A program made the position numbers and the translations under genes. A DNA stretch of 64,000 nt from NCBI GenBank assembly GCA_023433925.1, contig JAEYTO010000123.1, positions 1 through 64,000 of the forward strand, given 5' to 3'. Shown in pieces: positions 41,956 through 50,941 of this stretch. Source of the DNA: Pseudomonadota bacterium. Its GTDB lineage: Bacteria > Desulfobacterota > Desulfovibrionia > Desulfovibrionales > Desulfovibrionaceae. Positions within the stretch are counted from its first letter, which is position 1; the number at the start of each line of letters is the position of its first letter. The notes beneath the pieces were generated by a model. That model saw only the letters and a program-made list of their open reading frames with translations, was not told where the DNA came from and made no database searches.

Positions 41956-42243
41956 CTAGGTCTTGAACGTCTTGCCCGCTTCGGCCGGCCCCTTGACCAG
42001 CCACTTGCCTATGTGCTCCTCGGAGCTGCACACCGGACAGGCCAGGGCCTTGTCCAGCGCGCCGGCCTCGCCCCTGGCGGCGAACCAGGCGCGGGCCTTG
42101 CCCATCCAATCGGGGTCCTTGAAGAAGTCCGTGCCGTGCTCCCGCCAGAACTCCCGCCAGGAGGCCGGCGGCTCATGACTGCCTTGCTTGCACCTGGGAC
42201 AGATGAACTGGGTCAGCCTGGTCATGGATTCCTTGTCGTTCAT
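41956..42243 (-). CDS. Small zinc-ribbon protein, unknown function
   Basis: 95 residues. Two CxxC pairs (FICPRCKQ near the N-terminus and ACPVCSSEEH near the C-terminus) flank a tryptophan-rich helical insert (SWREFWREHGTDFF, WMGKARAWFAARG). This would form one zinc site with a long insertion. Soluble, no signal. GGAGG precedes the ATG. Last gene of the minus-strand group that begins with deoC. Confidence 0.72.
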   Translation of the reverse strand: MNDKESMTRLTQFICPRCKQGSHEPPASWREFWREHGTDFFKDPDWMGKARAWFAARGEAGALDKALACPVCSSEEHIGKWLVKGPAEAGKTFKT

Positions 42244-42272
42244 GGCTCCTCCCGCATTCGTCAGGGGTTGCT

Positions 42273-42611
42273 CTACCCTCCCAGCGCCGAGACGTGCCTC
42301 GCCAGGGCCGGGATTTCCTGTTCGGACAGACTGCCGGCCTGTTCCCGCATGACGCTTTTGAACACGCCGCCGTACGTGCCGCTCCGGTAGCCTCTCAGGG
42401 CCTGTTCTATCTCGGCCTGCGACATGCCGGATATGACCTGGCTCACACCATAGGCCTTGTTCTGACCCTGTTCGCCGTGGCAACGGGAGCAGACCTGCTC
42501 GAAAATGCCTTGGGGCGTGCGCTGCCCCGCCGGCAGGTCCTGTGCGGTCTTGCCGGCGCATGCCGCCAGGGTGATGAGGACGATTGCGGCCAGGAGCGAG
42601 GCGATTCTCAC
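42273..42611 (-). CDS. Cytochrome c lipoprotein, class I
   Basis: 112 residues. A lipoprotein signal (LLAAIVLITLAACAGK, lipobox LAAC) precedes one haem-binding CSRCH motif in IFEQVCSRCHGEQGQ; the likely axial methionine is in VISGMSQAEIEQAL. It is a small monohaem electron carrier anchored in the periplasm. The GTG start overlaps the peptidase stop codon (GTGA) and is preceded by AAGGAGG. Translation coupling to a peptidase gene is odd for a cytochrome. Confidence 0.87.
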   Translation of the reverse strand: MRIASLLAAIVLITLAACAGKTAQDLPAGQRTPQGIFEQVCSRCHGEQGQNKAYGVSQVISGMSQAEIEQALRGYRSGTYGGVFKSVMREQAGSLSEQEIPALARHVSALGG

Positions 42612-44185
42612 GGAGTCCTCCTTGGCGCGGGCCGGGCCAGGGTCTCGCGGTAGAAGCGCGCCGCGTCGTCGCGCAGCTCCCTGCGCGCGTCGGCATGCGT
42701 GTACATCATGTGGCCGGCGCGGTAATACTCCAGAAATACATTCCTTCTCAGTACCTCGTCCAGCCAAAGATGATTCACCGTGTACTCGACGGAGGAGCAC
42801 GGCGTGGCCAGGTCGTAGATGCCGCAAGCCAGGAGCACGCGCATGGATGGGCTGACGCTCATGGCTTCCTTGAGGGGCGTGACCGCGTCCAGGTAGCCCT
42901 GCCCCTCCTCTCCGGCGACTTGCCAGTCCCATCCCTCCGCCACCTTCGGGTTGAGGAACTCGTAGAACATGTCCGTGCGGAACCTGAGCTTATCCGTGAG
43001 GTAGGCCTGCATGGCCGAGGAGAAAGGGCCATAGAGCGGCCGCAGGGTCGGGTCGTAGAGCGGTGACGGGTCCTGGGGCTCGGGGATCGGCGAGGCCACG
43101 GTGGCGTCCATGCGTCCCACCAGGCGGCCCTCGTCGCGCAGAATCTCGCGCCGAAAGCGCGACGGCTCCACGCGCAGGTGGTTGTCCAGGAAAAGCCGCT
43201 CGGGCAGCCCGGTGAATTCCGACAGCCTGCGGGCGACCTCCTGCCGGCGCGCCTGGGGCAGGATGTCGCCCTTGACCAGAGCCACGAGGTACTCCTCCAG
43301 GGCGTACGTGCCGGCCTGGCTCAGGAAACGCTCAAGGTCCACGCCCTGGCCGGCCTTGCCGTGATGGTGCGCCGCCGCCGCGTAGGCGGGCAGGTAGAGG
43401 GCGTACGGCAGGTCATTGATCGGCGACAGGAGGATGGTCTCGTAGAAGAGCACGGGCGAGATGAGCAGCACGCCGGCGGGTTGCAGCCCGTACTCCTCTT
43501 GCAGGTAGGGCGCCAGGAGGGCGGCGCGCGTGGTGCCGTAGCTCTCGCCGGCCAGGAACAGCGGCGCGAGCCAGCGGTTGTTGCGGGTCACCCACAGGCG
43601 GATGAACTCGGCCACGGACTCCACATCCTTCTCTATGCTCCAGAAGGGCTTGCCCGCCGGCTTGGCCTCGCCCAGGCCGCGGCTGTAGCCTGTGCCCACG
43701 GGGTCGATGAACACGAGGTCCGTGAAGGGCAGCCAGGTGGACTCGTTCTCCACGAGCCGGTACGGCGGGGGCGGCAGGGTGCCGTCGTCGTGCAAGGCAA
43801 CCCGCCACGGCCCCAGGCCGCCGAGGTGCAGCCAGACCGAAGCCGCGCCAGGACCGCCGTTGAAGGCGAAGGTCAGAGGGCGCGGCCCGGGGCCGGCGTC
43901 CTCCAGTTCGTAGGCCACGTAGAACAGCCTGGCGCGCGGCTCCTGGCCTTCCCGCTCCTTGAGCACGATTTCGCCGGCCGTGGCCGTGTAGGCATATGTC
44001 CTGCCGCCCAGGCGCAGCTCATGGCGGGTGCGCGACAGCCGCTCACGAGGCTGTGGGCCGGCCTCGCGTCCGGCCTCGGGCGTCTCTTGATCGGAGAATT
44101 CGGGCGTGATGGTGACGGCTCGGGCCGGCGCACCTAGCAGAACAACGGCCAGGAGAAGGAAAAGCGTGACCACGGACGGTCGCAT
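42608..44185 (-). CDS. S10-family serine carboxypeptidase, exported
   Basis: 525 residues with a signal peptide (VVTLFLLLAVVLLGAPARA). Serine carboxypeptidase motifs: FAFNGGPGAASVWLHLGGLG (oxyanion region), nucleophile GESYGT (Ser near 212), Asp in GIYDLATPC (near 458) and His in YRAGHMMYTH (near 490). It removes C-terminal residues from peptides in the periplasm, most active at acid pH in known members. The start at 44185 follows GGAG and begins the signal peptide; an ATG 7 codons upstream is possible. Coupled to the cytochrome gene. Confidence 0.9.
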   Translation of the reverse strand: MRPSVVTLFLLLAVVLLGAPARAVTITPEFSDQETPEAGREAGPQPRERLSRTRHELRLGGRTYAYTATAGEIVLKEREGQEPRARLFYVAYELEDAGPGPRPLTFAFNGGPGAASVWLHLGGLGPWRVALHDDGTLPPPPYRLVENESTWLPFTDLVFIDPVGTGYSRGLGEAKPAGKPFWSIEKDVESVAEFIRLWVTRNNRWLAPLFLAGESYGTTRAALLAPYLQEEYGLQPAGVLLISPVLFYETILLSPINDLPYALYLPAYAAAAHHHGKAGQGVDLERFLSQAGTYALEEYLVALVKGDILPQARRQEVARRLSEFTGLPERLFLDNHLRVEPSRFRREILRDEGRLVGRMDATVASPIPEPQDPSPLYDPTLRPLYGPFSSAMQAYLTDKLRFRTDMFYEFLNPKVAEGWDWQVAGEEGQGYLDAVTPLKEAMSVSPSMRVLLACGIYDLATPCSSVEYTVNHLWLDEVLRRNVFLEYYRAGHMMYTHADARRELRDDAARFYRETLARPAPRRTP

Positions 44186-44232
44186 GGCGTGCTCCATCAG
44201 CGCCATGACGGCCACCGCTCGGCCAGGCGCGT

Positions 44233-44982
44233 TCAGGTCGCGGCGGGGCCGTCCCGGCTGGTTGAGGTTCGCGCCAGGGCCAGCTCGGCCAAGGCGTTCA
44301 CGACGCAGGCCGCCAGGGGCGAGCCGCCCTTGCGGCCCGTGACCGTTATCCAGGGCGCGGGGCTTGCCTGCACGAGCAATTCCTTGGACTCGGCCGCGTT
44401 GACGAAGCCCACGGGCATGCCCACGATCAGGGCCACCTCGGGCGCGGGCCCGCCCGAGGTCAGGCGGCGCACCAGGCGCACGAGCGCCGTGGGCGCGTTG
44501 CCGACGACGAACACGAGCGGCCTGCCGCCATGCCCGCCGCTGGAATCCATTGCTGAGTCCATGGCCAGATCCAGGGCCAGGTCCACGGCGGCCATGGCCC
44601 GGGTCATGGACTCGGCCTTGGCCCGCGCGACCACTCGCGGATCGTCCACCAGGCACATGCTCCGGCAGCCCAGGGGCTCCAGCCGGCGCGCGGGAATGCC
44701 CGACAGGGCCATGCGCGTGTCCGTGACGATGAGCGCGCCCTCCCGCAAAGCCAGGATGCCGGCCTCCACGGCCTGGGGATGGAAGCGGGTCAGCCCGAGC
44801 AGATCGAAGTCCGCCGTGGTGTGTATCATGCGCCGCACCACGGGCCATTCCTGGCTGGAGAAAGGAATGGGCTTGGGGACCTCGGCCTCGATGATGGCCA
44901 TGGAGCGGCGCTCGATCTCCGTCGGGTCGGACAGGTCGAGATCGAAAAGCGCGGGGGCGCCGGGCAGATCTTGGGCGCTCAC
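44233..44982 (-). CDS. cobH: Precorrin-8X methylmutase
   Basis: 249 residues, CobH/CbiC family. Motifs: FDLDLSDPTEIERRSMAII at the N-terminus, RRMIHTTADFDL with the catalytic His, GALIVTDTRMALSGI, VFVVGNAPTALVRL and the C-terminal VTGRKGGSPLAACVVNAL. It moves a methyl group on the corrin ring to make hydrogenobyrinic/cobyrinic acid in B12 synthesis. The GTG start overlaps the deoC stop codon (GTGA). No other B12 genes are adjacent, so this gene is separated from its pathway. Confidence 0.93.
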   Translation of the reverse strand: MSAQDLPGAPALFDLDLSDPTEIERRSMAIIEAEVPKPIPFSSQEWPVVRRMIHTTADFDLLGLTRFHPQAVEAGILALREGALIVTDTRMALSGIPARRLEPLGCRSMCLVDDPRVVARAKAESMTRAMAAVDLALDLAMDSAMDSSGGHGGRPLVFVVGNAPTALVRLVRRLTSGGPAPEVALIVGMPVGFVNAAESKELLVQASPAPWITVTGRKGGSPLAACVVNALAELALARTSTSRDGPAAT

Positions 44983-45734
44983 GCCTGCTCTCCGGGCTGG
45001 CTTTCGGGATCGGCCAGGGCCTGGGCCTGCCCCATGATGGCCACCGAGGAGGACGTGCCGATGACGCTCGCTCCCGCCTGGAGCATGGCCAGGCACTGCG
45101 TAAGGTCGCGGATGCCGCCGCTGGCCTTGATGCCCATGTCCAGGCCCACGGCGTCGCGCAGCAGGGCCACGTCCTCAACCGTTGCGCCCGGATGGCCGAC
45201 GCCGGTGCTCGTCTTGACGAAGGCCGCTCCGGCGGCCTTGGCCAGGGTGGCGGCCATGATGCGCTCCTCGCGGGTTAGGTCGCCGGTCTCCAGGATGACC
45301 TTGAGCCTGGCCGGTGAGGCAGTCTCCAGGAGGCGGGATATCTCGGCGAGCACATGGCCGTGGCGGCGTTGGCGCAGCAGGTCCCGGTTCAGGACCACAT
45401 CCACCTCGCCAGCGCCGGCGCTCACGGCCTCGCGGACCTGCCAGACCTTGAAATTCAGGGGCTCCAGGCCGCCGGGAAAGCCGGCCACGGTCACGGCCAG
45501 GGCCTTGCAGGCCAGGCGCGCGACAACCTGCGGCAAATGCTCGGGATGAACGCACACCCCCCGGAAGCCGAAGCGCAGGGCCTCGTCGCACACGCGGTCG
45601 AGCTCCTCGGGCCTGGCGTCAGGCCGCAGCAGAGTGTGATCGATGCGCGCCGCCAGCCCGGCCGGGCTCAACGCCCGGAGCTGTTCGGCGGGACTGGCCC
45701 AGGGTTCGCGCGTGCGTGCCATCATTCCTCTCAT
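44979..45734 (-). CDS. deoC: Deoxyribose-phosphate aldolase
   Basis: 251 residues. DeoC motifs: IDHTLLRPDA, VCVHPEHL, VTVAGFPGG, the Schiff-base lysine in AAFVKTSTGVG and the second lysine in GIKASGGIRD. It splits 2-deoxyribose 5-phosphate into glyceraldehyde 3-phosphate and acetaldehyde. The aspartate motif reads EVDVVLN, a normal variant. Alternative ATGs are at 45725 and 45722, the latter just behind GAGAGGA. First gene of the operon deoC-cobH-(peptidase-cytochrome-zinc ribbon). Confidence 0.93.
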   Translation of the reverse strand: MRGMMARTREPWASPAEQLRALSPAGLAARIDHTLLRPDARPEELDRVCDEALRFGFRGVCVHPEHLPQVVARLACKALAVTVAGFPGGLEPLNFKVWQVREAVSAGAGEVDVVLNRDLLRQRRHGHVLAEISRLLETASPARLKVILETGDLTREERIMAATLAKAAGAAFVKTSTGVGHPGATVEDVALLRDAVGLDMGIKASGGIRDLTQCLAMLQAGASVIGTSSSVAIMGQAQALADPESQPGEQA

Positions 45735-45750
45735 ATACAGGAGCGCCGGG

Positions 45751-45786
45751 GATAAAGAAAGCCGCGCCCGGACATCCCGGCGCGGC
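45751..45786 (-). terminator. Rho-independent terminator of the second ABC operon
   Basis: On the minus strand GCCGCGCC...GGCGCGGC (8 bp plus a partly paired extension, loop centred on ATGT) is followed by TTTCTTTATC. It lies after the last permease gene and before deoC. Confidence 0.82.
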
Positions 45787-45855
45787 CTGGGCTCAAGGGT
45801 TGGGCCAGCCTATCCGAATGACCGCCAAGCCGGGATCAATCCGCCTGCAAGACAC

Positions 45856-45917
45856 CGCGGGGCCAGGGATCATCCCCCGGGCGGGAGAGGCCAAAGAGAG
45901 GGCGGCGCCCTCTCTCG
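45856..45917 (-). repeat. Two-hairpin intergenic element, copy (reverse)
   Basis: GGGAT-C-ATCCC at 45866-45876, linker CCGGGCGGGAGAGG, then AGAGAGGGC-GGC-GCCCTCTCT at 45895-45915. On the minus strand the order is hairpin 1, CCTCTCCC linker, hairpin 2, C run, as in the other copies. It sits between the permease stop and the terminator. Confidence 0.65.
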
Positions 45918-45935
45918 GTCACCCCGCGAAACGAT

Positions 45936-46628
45936 CTAGCGGTTGCGGGCCTGATAGCGGGACATCTGCCGCTCCAGCTTGCGGCTGATCTCGGTCAGGA
46001 CATAGCAGACTATGAAATACATGATGGCGATGGTCACGAAGATCTCGGTGGTCACGTAGTCGCGGTTCATGACCTGCTGACCCGCGCGCAGGAGCTCGTT
46101 GACGCCGACGATGGCCGCCAGGGACGTATCCTTGATCAGGCTCACGAACTGGTTGACGAAGGACGGGATCATGTTGCGCAGGGCCTGGGGCAGGATGACG
46201 TAGCGCATGGTCTGCACATGGCTCAGGCCGCTGCCGCGCGCGGCCTCGGTCTGGCCCTTGGGCAGGGAGAGCACGCCCGCGCGCACGATCTCGGCCACAT
46301 AGGCGCTGGTGAACACGATGAAGGCGATGAGCGCGCTCTGGGCCTCGGGCATGGGCGAACCGAAAATGACGGGCGCCAGGAAGTAGAACCAGAAGATGAC
46401 CAGCAGAAGCGGGATGCCACGCACGACCTCAATGTACACGATGGCGGGCCAAGTGATCCACCACCGCCTGGACAGGCGCATGAGCCCCGCGCCCAGGCCG
46501 AGCCAAAAGGCGCCGAAGATGCCGCCCATGGACAGGAGGATGGACATGGCCAAGCCGCCGAGCGGACCATCCGGCCAGGCACCCCACAGGAAATAATCGA
46601 AGTTGTTCCAGACGACTTGCCAGCCCAA
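45936..46628 (-). CDS. Amino-acid ABC transporter permease (GltK-like)
   Basis: 230 residues with about five membrane spans. Family motifs IYIEVVRGIPLLLVIFWFYF and the ATPase-contact loop EAARGSGLSHVQTMRYVILP, ending LERQMSRYQARNR. TTG start preceded by GAGGAG at 8 nt. It pairs with the permease encoded just upstream (12 bp gap) to form the membrane channel of a glutamate/aspartate-type importer. Confidence 0.92.
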   Translation of the reverse strand: MGWQVVWNNFDYFLWGAWPDGPLGGLAMSILLSMGGIFGAFWLGLGAGLMRLSRRWWITWPAIVYIEVVRGIPLLLVIFWFYFLAPVIFGSPMPEAQSALIAFIVFTSAYVAEIVRAGVLSLPKGQTEAARGSGLSHVQTMRYVILPQALRNMIPSFVNQFVSLIKDTSLAAIVGVNELLRAGQQVMNRDYVTTEIFVTIAIMYFIVCYVLTEISRKLERQMSRYQARNR

Positions 46629-46640
46629 GGACCTGCTCCT

Positions 46641-47342
46641 CTAATAGGCGATCTGGCGCAGGAAGCGCTTGTTGTACTGGGTGATGAGGAAGGACACCGC
46701 GAGCGAGATGGTCAGGTAGATGAGCAGGATCACGGTGAAGGCCTCGAAGCCTCGGCCGGCGTAGGACTCTATCTGCCTGGCCATGTACATGAGATCCATG
46801 ACGCCGATGGTCATGACCAGGGACGAGTTCTTGATGAGGTTCAGGAACTGCGAGATGAGCGGCGGAATGATGATCCTGAACGCCTGGGGCAGGATGACGT
46901 GGTGCATGGCCTGCAGGAAGGACAGGCCGCAGGCGCGCGAGGCTTCGAGCTGGGTCTTGGGGATGGCGAAGATGCCCGAGCGTATCTCCTCGGCGATGAA
47001 GGCCGAGGTATAGACCGTGAGCGAGATGACGCCTGCCGCGAACTCGAAGTCGTGCTCGTAGAGCCAGGTGTTGACGGACTCGGGCAACACCGTGTGCGAG
47101 CCGAAGTACCAGAAAAAGAGCTGCACGAGGAGCGGCGTGTTGCGGAAGAACTCGGTGTAGGCCTGGGCGATCCATTCAAGGAGCCTGATCCGCGTGAGAC
47201 GCATGACGGCGATGATGGTGCCCAGGATCAACGAGAGCAGGATGGACACGGCCGATATCTGCAGCGTGACGACGAGGCCGTCCAGTATCCACTGGCCGTA
47301 CTCGCCCGTGACGACGACTTGCCAATTGAATTGGTAGTTCAA
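46641..47342 (-). CDS. Amino-acid ABC transporter permease (GltJ-like)
   Basis: 233 residues. Motifs AYTEFFRNTPLLVQLFFWYF and EASRACGLSFLQAMHHVILP; several membrane spans. TTG start. This sequence corresponds to the first half of the fused permease at 38098-39870, and the next gene to the second half, so the two importers are paralogues with different gene architecture. Confidence 0.92.
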   Translation of the reverse strand: MNYQFNWQVVVTGEYGQWILDGLVVTLQISAVSILLSLILGTIIAVMRLTRIRLLEWIAQAYTEFFRNTPLLVQLFFWYFGSHTVLPESVNTWLYEHDFEFAAGVISLTVYTSAFIAEEIRSGIFAIPKTQLEASRACGLSFLQAMHHVILPQAFRIIIPPLISQFLNLIKNSSLVMTIGVMDLMYMARQIESYAGRGFEAFTVILLIYLTISLAVSFLITQYNKRFLRQIAY

Positions 47343-47373
47343 GAAAGTGATCCCGTGGTTGCTCGGAAAGAGA

Positions 47374-47399
47374 CGGGAGCGCCGCTGTCGGCGCTCCCG
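47374..47399 (-). terminator. Hairpin between binding-protein and permease genes
   Basis: CGGGAGCGCC and GGCGCTCCCG (perfect 10 bp, 6-nt loop), followed on the minus strand by TCTCTTTCC. Likely a partial terminator or RNA-stability element favouring the binding protein, as at 38033 in the first importer. Confidence 0.7.
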
Positions 47400-47415
47400 G
47401 AACGCTGATCAAGGT

Positions 47416-48234
47416 CTAGTTGGGCCAGACTTCCATCTTCCACTCGAGGGGGAGATGGTACTTGGTGTTGGCTCCGAACCACTTCTCGTAGATCTTCTTG
47501 TACTCGCCCGAGGTCCACAGGTTGGCCAGGGTCTTGTTCACGAAGTCGCGGAAGTCGGAGTCGTTCTCGGGCAGGCCGATGCCGTAGGGCTCGTCGGAGA
47601 TGTATTCGCCGACGATCGCGTAGTCGTCCGGGTTCGCGGCGCTGTTCTTGAGGCCGAGCAGGATGCCGGAGTCCGTGGTCACGGCCACGACCTTGCCCTG
47701 GTTCATGGCCAGGAAGGCCTCCGGATAGGTCTCGAAGGAGAGCACGGTGCACTGGGGCTGGGCGTTCTTGATGTTCTGCTCGGAGGTCGAACCCTTGGCC
47801 GTGCCGACCCTCTTGCCGACCAGATCCTTGACGCTCTTGATGCCGCTGTTCTTCTTGACGAGCAGCTTCTGGCCATCCATGAAATAGGTGATGGAGAAGT
47901 CGATGACCTCGTCACGCTCGAACTTGTGGGTCATGGTCGCGGCCAGGATGTCCACGGAGCCCTGGGCCAGCATGGGAATGCGCGTGGCGCTGGTCACGGC
48001 CTTGACCTCGAGCTTCACGCCGAGCTTGTCGGCGATGGCCTTGACCAGGTCGATCTCGAAGCCGGCCAGCTGCTTGGTCTGGGGATCCACGAAGCCGAAG
48101 GGCTGCTGCGAGTCCTTGACGCCGGCCACGAGCACGCCGCGCTGCTTGATTTCCTCCAACTTGCCGGCCATGGCCGCCGAGGCGAGCAACAGGACGGACA
48201 GGGCAACAACCGCGAGAATTGTCAGTTTACGCAT
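47416..48234 (-). CDS. Amino-acid ABC transporter, periplasmic binding protein (family 3)
   Basis: 272 residues. Signal peptide MRKLTILAVVALSVLLLASA with cleavage after AMA. Family 3 motifs: GFVDPQTKQLAGFEIDLVKA, GSVDILAATMTHKFERDEVI, and the C-terminal EYKKIYEKWFGANTKYHLP. The start at 48234 follows GGAGG at 7 nt; a longer frame is not used. It differs clearly from the binding protein at 37183, so the two importers probably have different ligand preferences. Confidence 0.93.
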   Translation of the reverse strand: MRKLTILAVVALSVLLLASAAMAGKLEEIKQRGVLVAGVKDSQQPFGFVDPQTKQLAGFEIDLVKAIADKLGVKLEVKAVTSATRIPMLAQGSVDILAATMTHKFERDEVIDFSITYFMDGQKLLVKKNSGIKSVKDLVGKRVGTAKGSTSEQNIKNAQPQCTVLSFETYPEAFLAMNQGKVVAVTTDSGILLGLKNSAANPDDYAIVGEYISDEPYGIGLPENDSDFRDFVNKTLANLWTSGEYKKIYEKWFGANTKYHLPLEWKMEVWPN

Positions 48235-48317
48235 CAACCAACCTCCACTGCATGAGTTGTAAGGCCAGCGGGGTGATCCCGCGTCCATGCTTGGTGAGCA
48301 TCAGCGGCGCGGCCAGG

Positions 48318-49046
<729 letters not shown>

Positions 49047-49487
49047 GCGCGTCTCCGCCAGGTGGATCATGCGAAAAAAGGTAAGTCGGCAGCGCCGGGG
49101 CAGACGGAAGGCGCGCCAGGCACGCGCCACCCCTCATGCGGGCGATTCGGCGGAAAGGCCTCTTCCGCGGGGGGACCTCGCCGAACAAGGTCGCGTGCAT
49201 CGCGCGGATAAGCCAACCGCTGCTGAAAACAACAATGACAGCTAACGGAAAACCCACTGCTGGTCAACACGACATGACGACAAGAGCCTGGGGCGTGCAT
49301 AAACGATTCGGCGGCGGAGCGGGCGGGAAGCACATCATGCGGTAAAAACCCGGCGGCGCAGAACGACCGCCGCGAGCGGGCCCCGTGAGTTGCCATTTGG
49401 TTATCGATGCGCTATTTTCCGCGGAAGCTTTTGAAACCCCAAGACGTGCGGGCCGGCGCGCAAGCGCGGTCTTGCCCGGAATCGCCC
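49047..49487. other. Divergent intergenic region, ABC importer and kor operon
   Basis: About 440 bases between the leftward ATPase gene and the rightward kor genes. It contains one good promoter for kor (49390-49418) and must also hold the importer promoter, which I cannot place. An AT-rich stretch near 49215-49275 is the most likely site. No gene is supported here. Confidence 0.5.
49390..49418 (+). promoter_or_regulatory. Sigma-70-type promoter of korDABC
   Basis: TTGCCA (49390-49395), exactly 17 bp, TATTTT (49413-49418), about 70 bp before the korD start. Each hexamer matches the consensus at four or five positions. Confidence 0.55.
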
Positions 49488-49781
49488 ATGGCCAAGAACA
49501 AGGGACAGACCGACATAGTCATTTTCCCGGCATGGTGCAAAGGCTGCGCGATCTGCGTCTCCTTCTGCCCGGCCAAGGTGCTCGCCCTGAACGAGTCCGG
49601 CAAGGCCGAGGCCGTGGCGAGCGAGGAATGCATCAACTGCGGATTCTGCGAGAGCCACTGCCCCGACTTCGCCATCATGGTCCGGCCCAAGCAGGCTCAC
49701 GGCAGACGCCGCACCGACAAGCCGGACACGGCCGAAGACAAGCCCGCCGGGGCCTCCCCCGAAGACGTCAAAACCGAGTAG
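49488..49781 (+). CDS. korD: 2-oxoacid:ferredoxin oxidoreductase delta subunit (2x[4Fe-4S])
   Basis: 97 residues with two four-cysteine cluster motifs, CKGCAICVSFCP and CINCGFCESHCP, which hold two [4Fe-4S] clusters. It passes electrons from the TPP site of the catalytic subunits to ferredoxin. A charged tail of ~30 residues follows. The start at 49488 is chosen by homologue length (MAKNKGQTDIVIFPAWCKGC). First gene of korDABC. Confidence 0.92.
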   Translation: MAKNKGQTDIVIFPAWCKGCAICVSFCPAKVLALNESGKAEAVASEECINCGFCESHCPDFAIMVRPKQAHGRRRTDKPDTAEDKPAGASPEDVKTE

Positions 49782-49789
49782 GCGCGACC

Positions 49790-50938
49790 ATGGCCAATAC
49801 CCGCAAGAAGCGCGCGGAAATCTTCGCCCTGGGCAACGAGGCCGTCGTCGAGGGCGCGCTCTTCGCCGGCTGCTCCTTCTACGCCGGCTATCCCATCACC
49901 CCATCCTCGGAGATCATGGAGCTCATGGCCGCGCGGCTGCCGCGCACCGGGAACGGCGTGTTCCTCCAGATGGAGGACGAGATCGCCTCCATGGGCGCCA
50001 TCATCGGCGGCTCGCTGGCCGGCCGCAAGTCCATGACCGCCACTTCGGGGCCGGGCTTCTCGCTCATGCAGGAGAACCTCGGCTACGCCTGCATGACCGA
50101 GGTGCCCCTGGTCGTCGTCAACGTCATGCGCGGCGGCCCGAGCACCGGCCTGCCCACCTCGCCCGCCCAGGCCGACGTGCAGCAGGCGCGCTGGGGCACC
50201 CACGGCGACCATCCGATCATCGTCCTCTCGGCGGCCGACGTGCAGGAATGCATGGAGATGACCATCACGGCCTTCAACTTCGCCGAGAAGTACCGCACGC
50301 CCGTCATCCTGCTCCTCGACGAGATCACGGCGCACACGCGCGAGAAGATCACCCTGCCCCACGGCACGGACTACAAGATATTCAACCGGCTCGTGCCGTC
50401 CATGCCGCCCGAGTGGTACAAGCCCTTCGAGGAGACCGTGCGCGGTGTCCCGCCCATGCCGCCCGTGGGCACGGGCTACCGCTTCCACGTCACCGGCCTG
50501 ACCCACGACGACCTGGGCTTCCCCACCCAGCGCCCCGACGAGGTCAAGGCGTCCCTTGAGCGGCTGCACCGCAAGATCGACCAGTTCTTCTACGACATCC
50601 AGCTCACCCAGGAGTACGACACGCACGACGCCGAGGTCGTGGTCGTGGCCTACGGCAGCGTGGCCCGCTCGGCCCAGCTCGCCGTGAGCCAGGCGCGGGC
50701 CGCGGGCGTCAAGGCCGGCCTGCTCAAGCTCAAGACCCTGTTCCCCTTCCCCAAGTCCGCGGTGGTCGCCCTGGCGCGCAAGGCCAGGACCATCATCGTC
50801 CCGGAGATGAACATGGGCCAGATCTCCCGCGAGGTGAAGCGCGTGAACAACGGCCTGACCAGGGTGCGCACCCTGAACCGCATCGACGGCCAGATCATCA
50901 CGCCGTCGCAGATCCTCAAGGCCATTCAGCAGGTGTAA
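49790..50938 (+). CDS. korA: 2-oxoacid:ferredoxin oxidoreductase alpha subunit
   Basis: 382 residues. N-terminal pyrimidine-binding domain of the TPP enzyme (GNEAVVEGALFAGCSFYAGY, PITPSSEIMELMA, MEDEIASMGAIIGGSLAGRK) and the transketolase C-terminal-like domain (VVVVAYGSVARSAQLAV, FPFPKSAVVALARK). The family pattern is that of 2-oxoglutarate synthase rather than pyruvate synthase, because alpha is separate, lacks the gamma fusion and has the KorA-like MPPVGTGYRFHVTGLTHD. It converts 2-oxoglutarate and CoA to succinyl-CoA or the reverse. Confidence 0.93.
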   Translation: MANTRKKRAEIFALGNEAVVEGALFAGCSFYAGYPITPSSEIMELMAARLPRTGNGVFLQMEDEIASMGAIIGGSLAGRKSMTATSGPGFSLMQENLGYACMTEVPLVVVNVMRGGPSTGLPTSPAQADVQQARWGTHGDHPIIVLSAADVQECMEMTITAFNFAEKYRTPVILLLDEITAHTREKITLPHGTDYKIFNRLVPSMPPEWYKPFEETVRGVPPMPPVGTGYRFHVTGLTHDDLGFPTQRPDEVKASLERLHRKIDQFFYDIQLTQEYDTHDAEVVVVAYGSVARSAQLAVSQARAAGVKAGLLKLKTLFPFPKSAVVALARKARTIIVPEMNMGQISREVKRVNNGLTRVRTLNRIDGQIITPSQILKAIQQV

Positions 50939-50941
50939 GCC

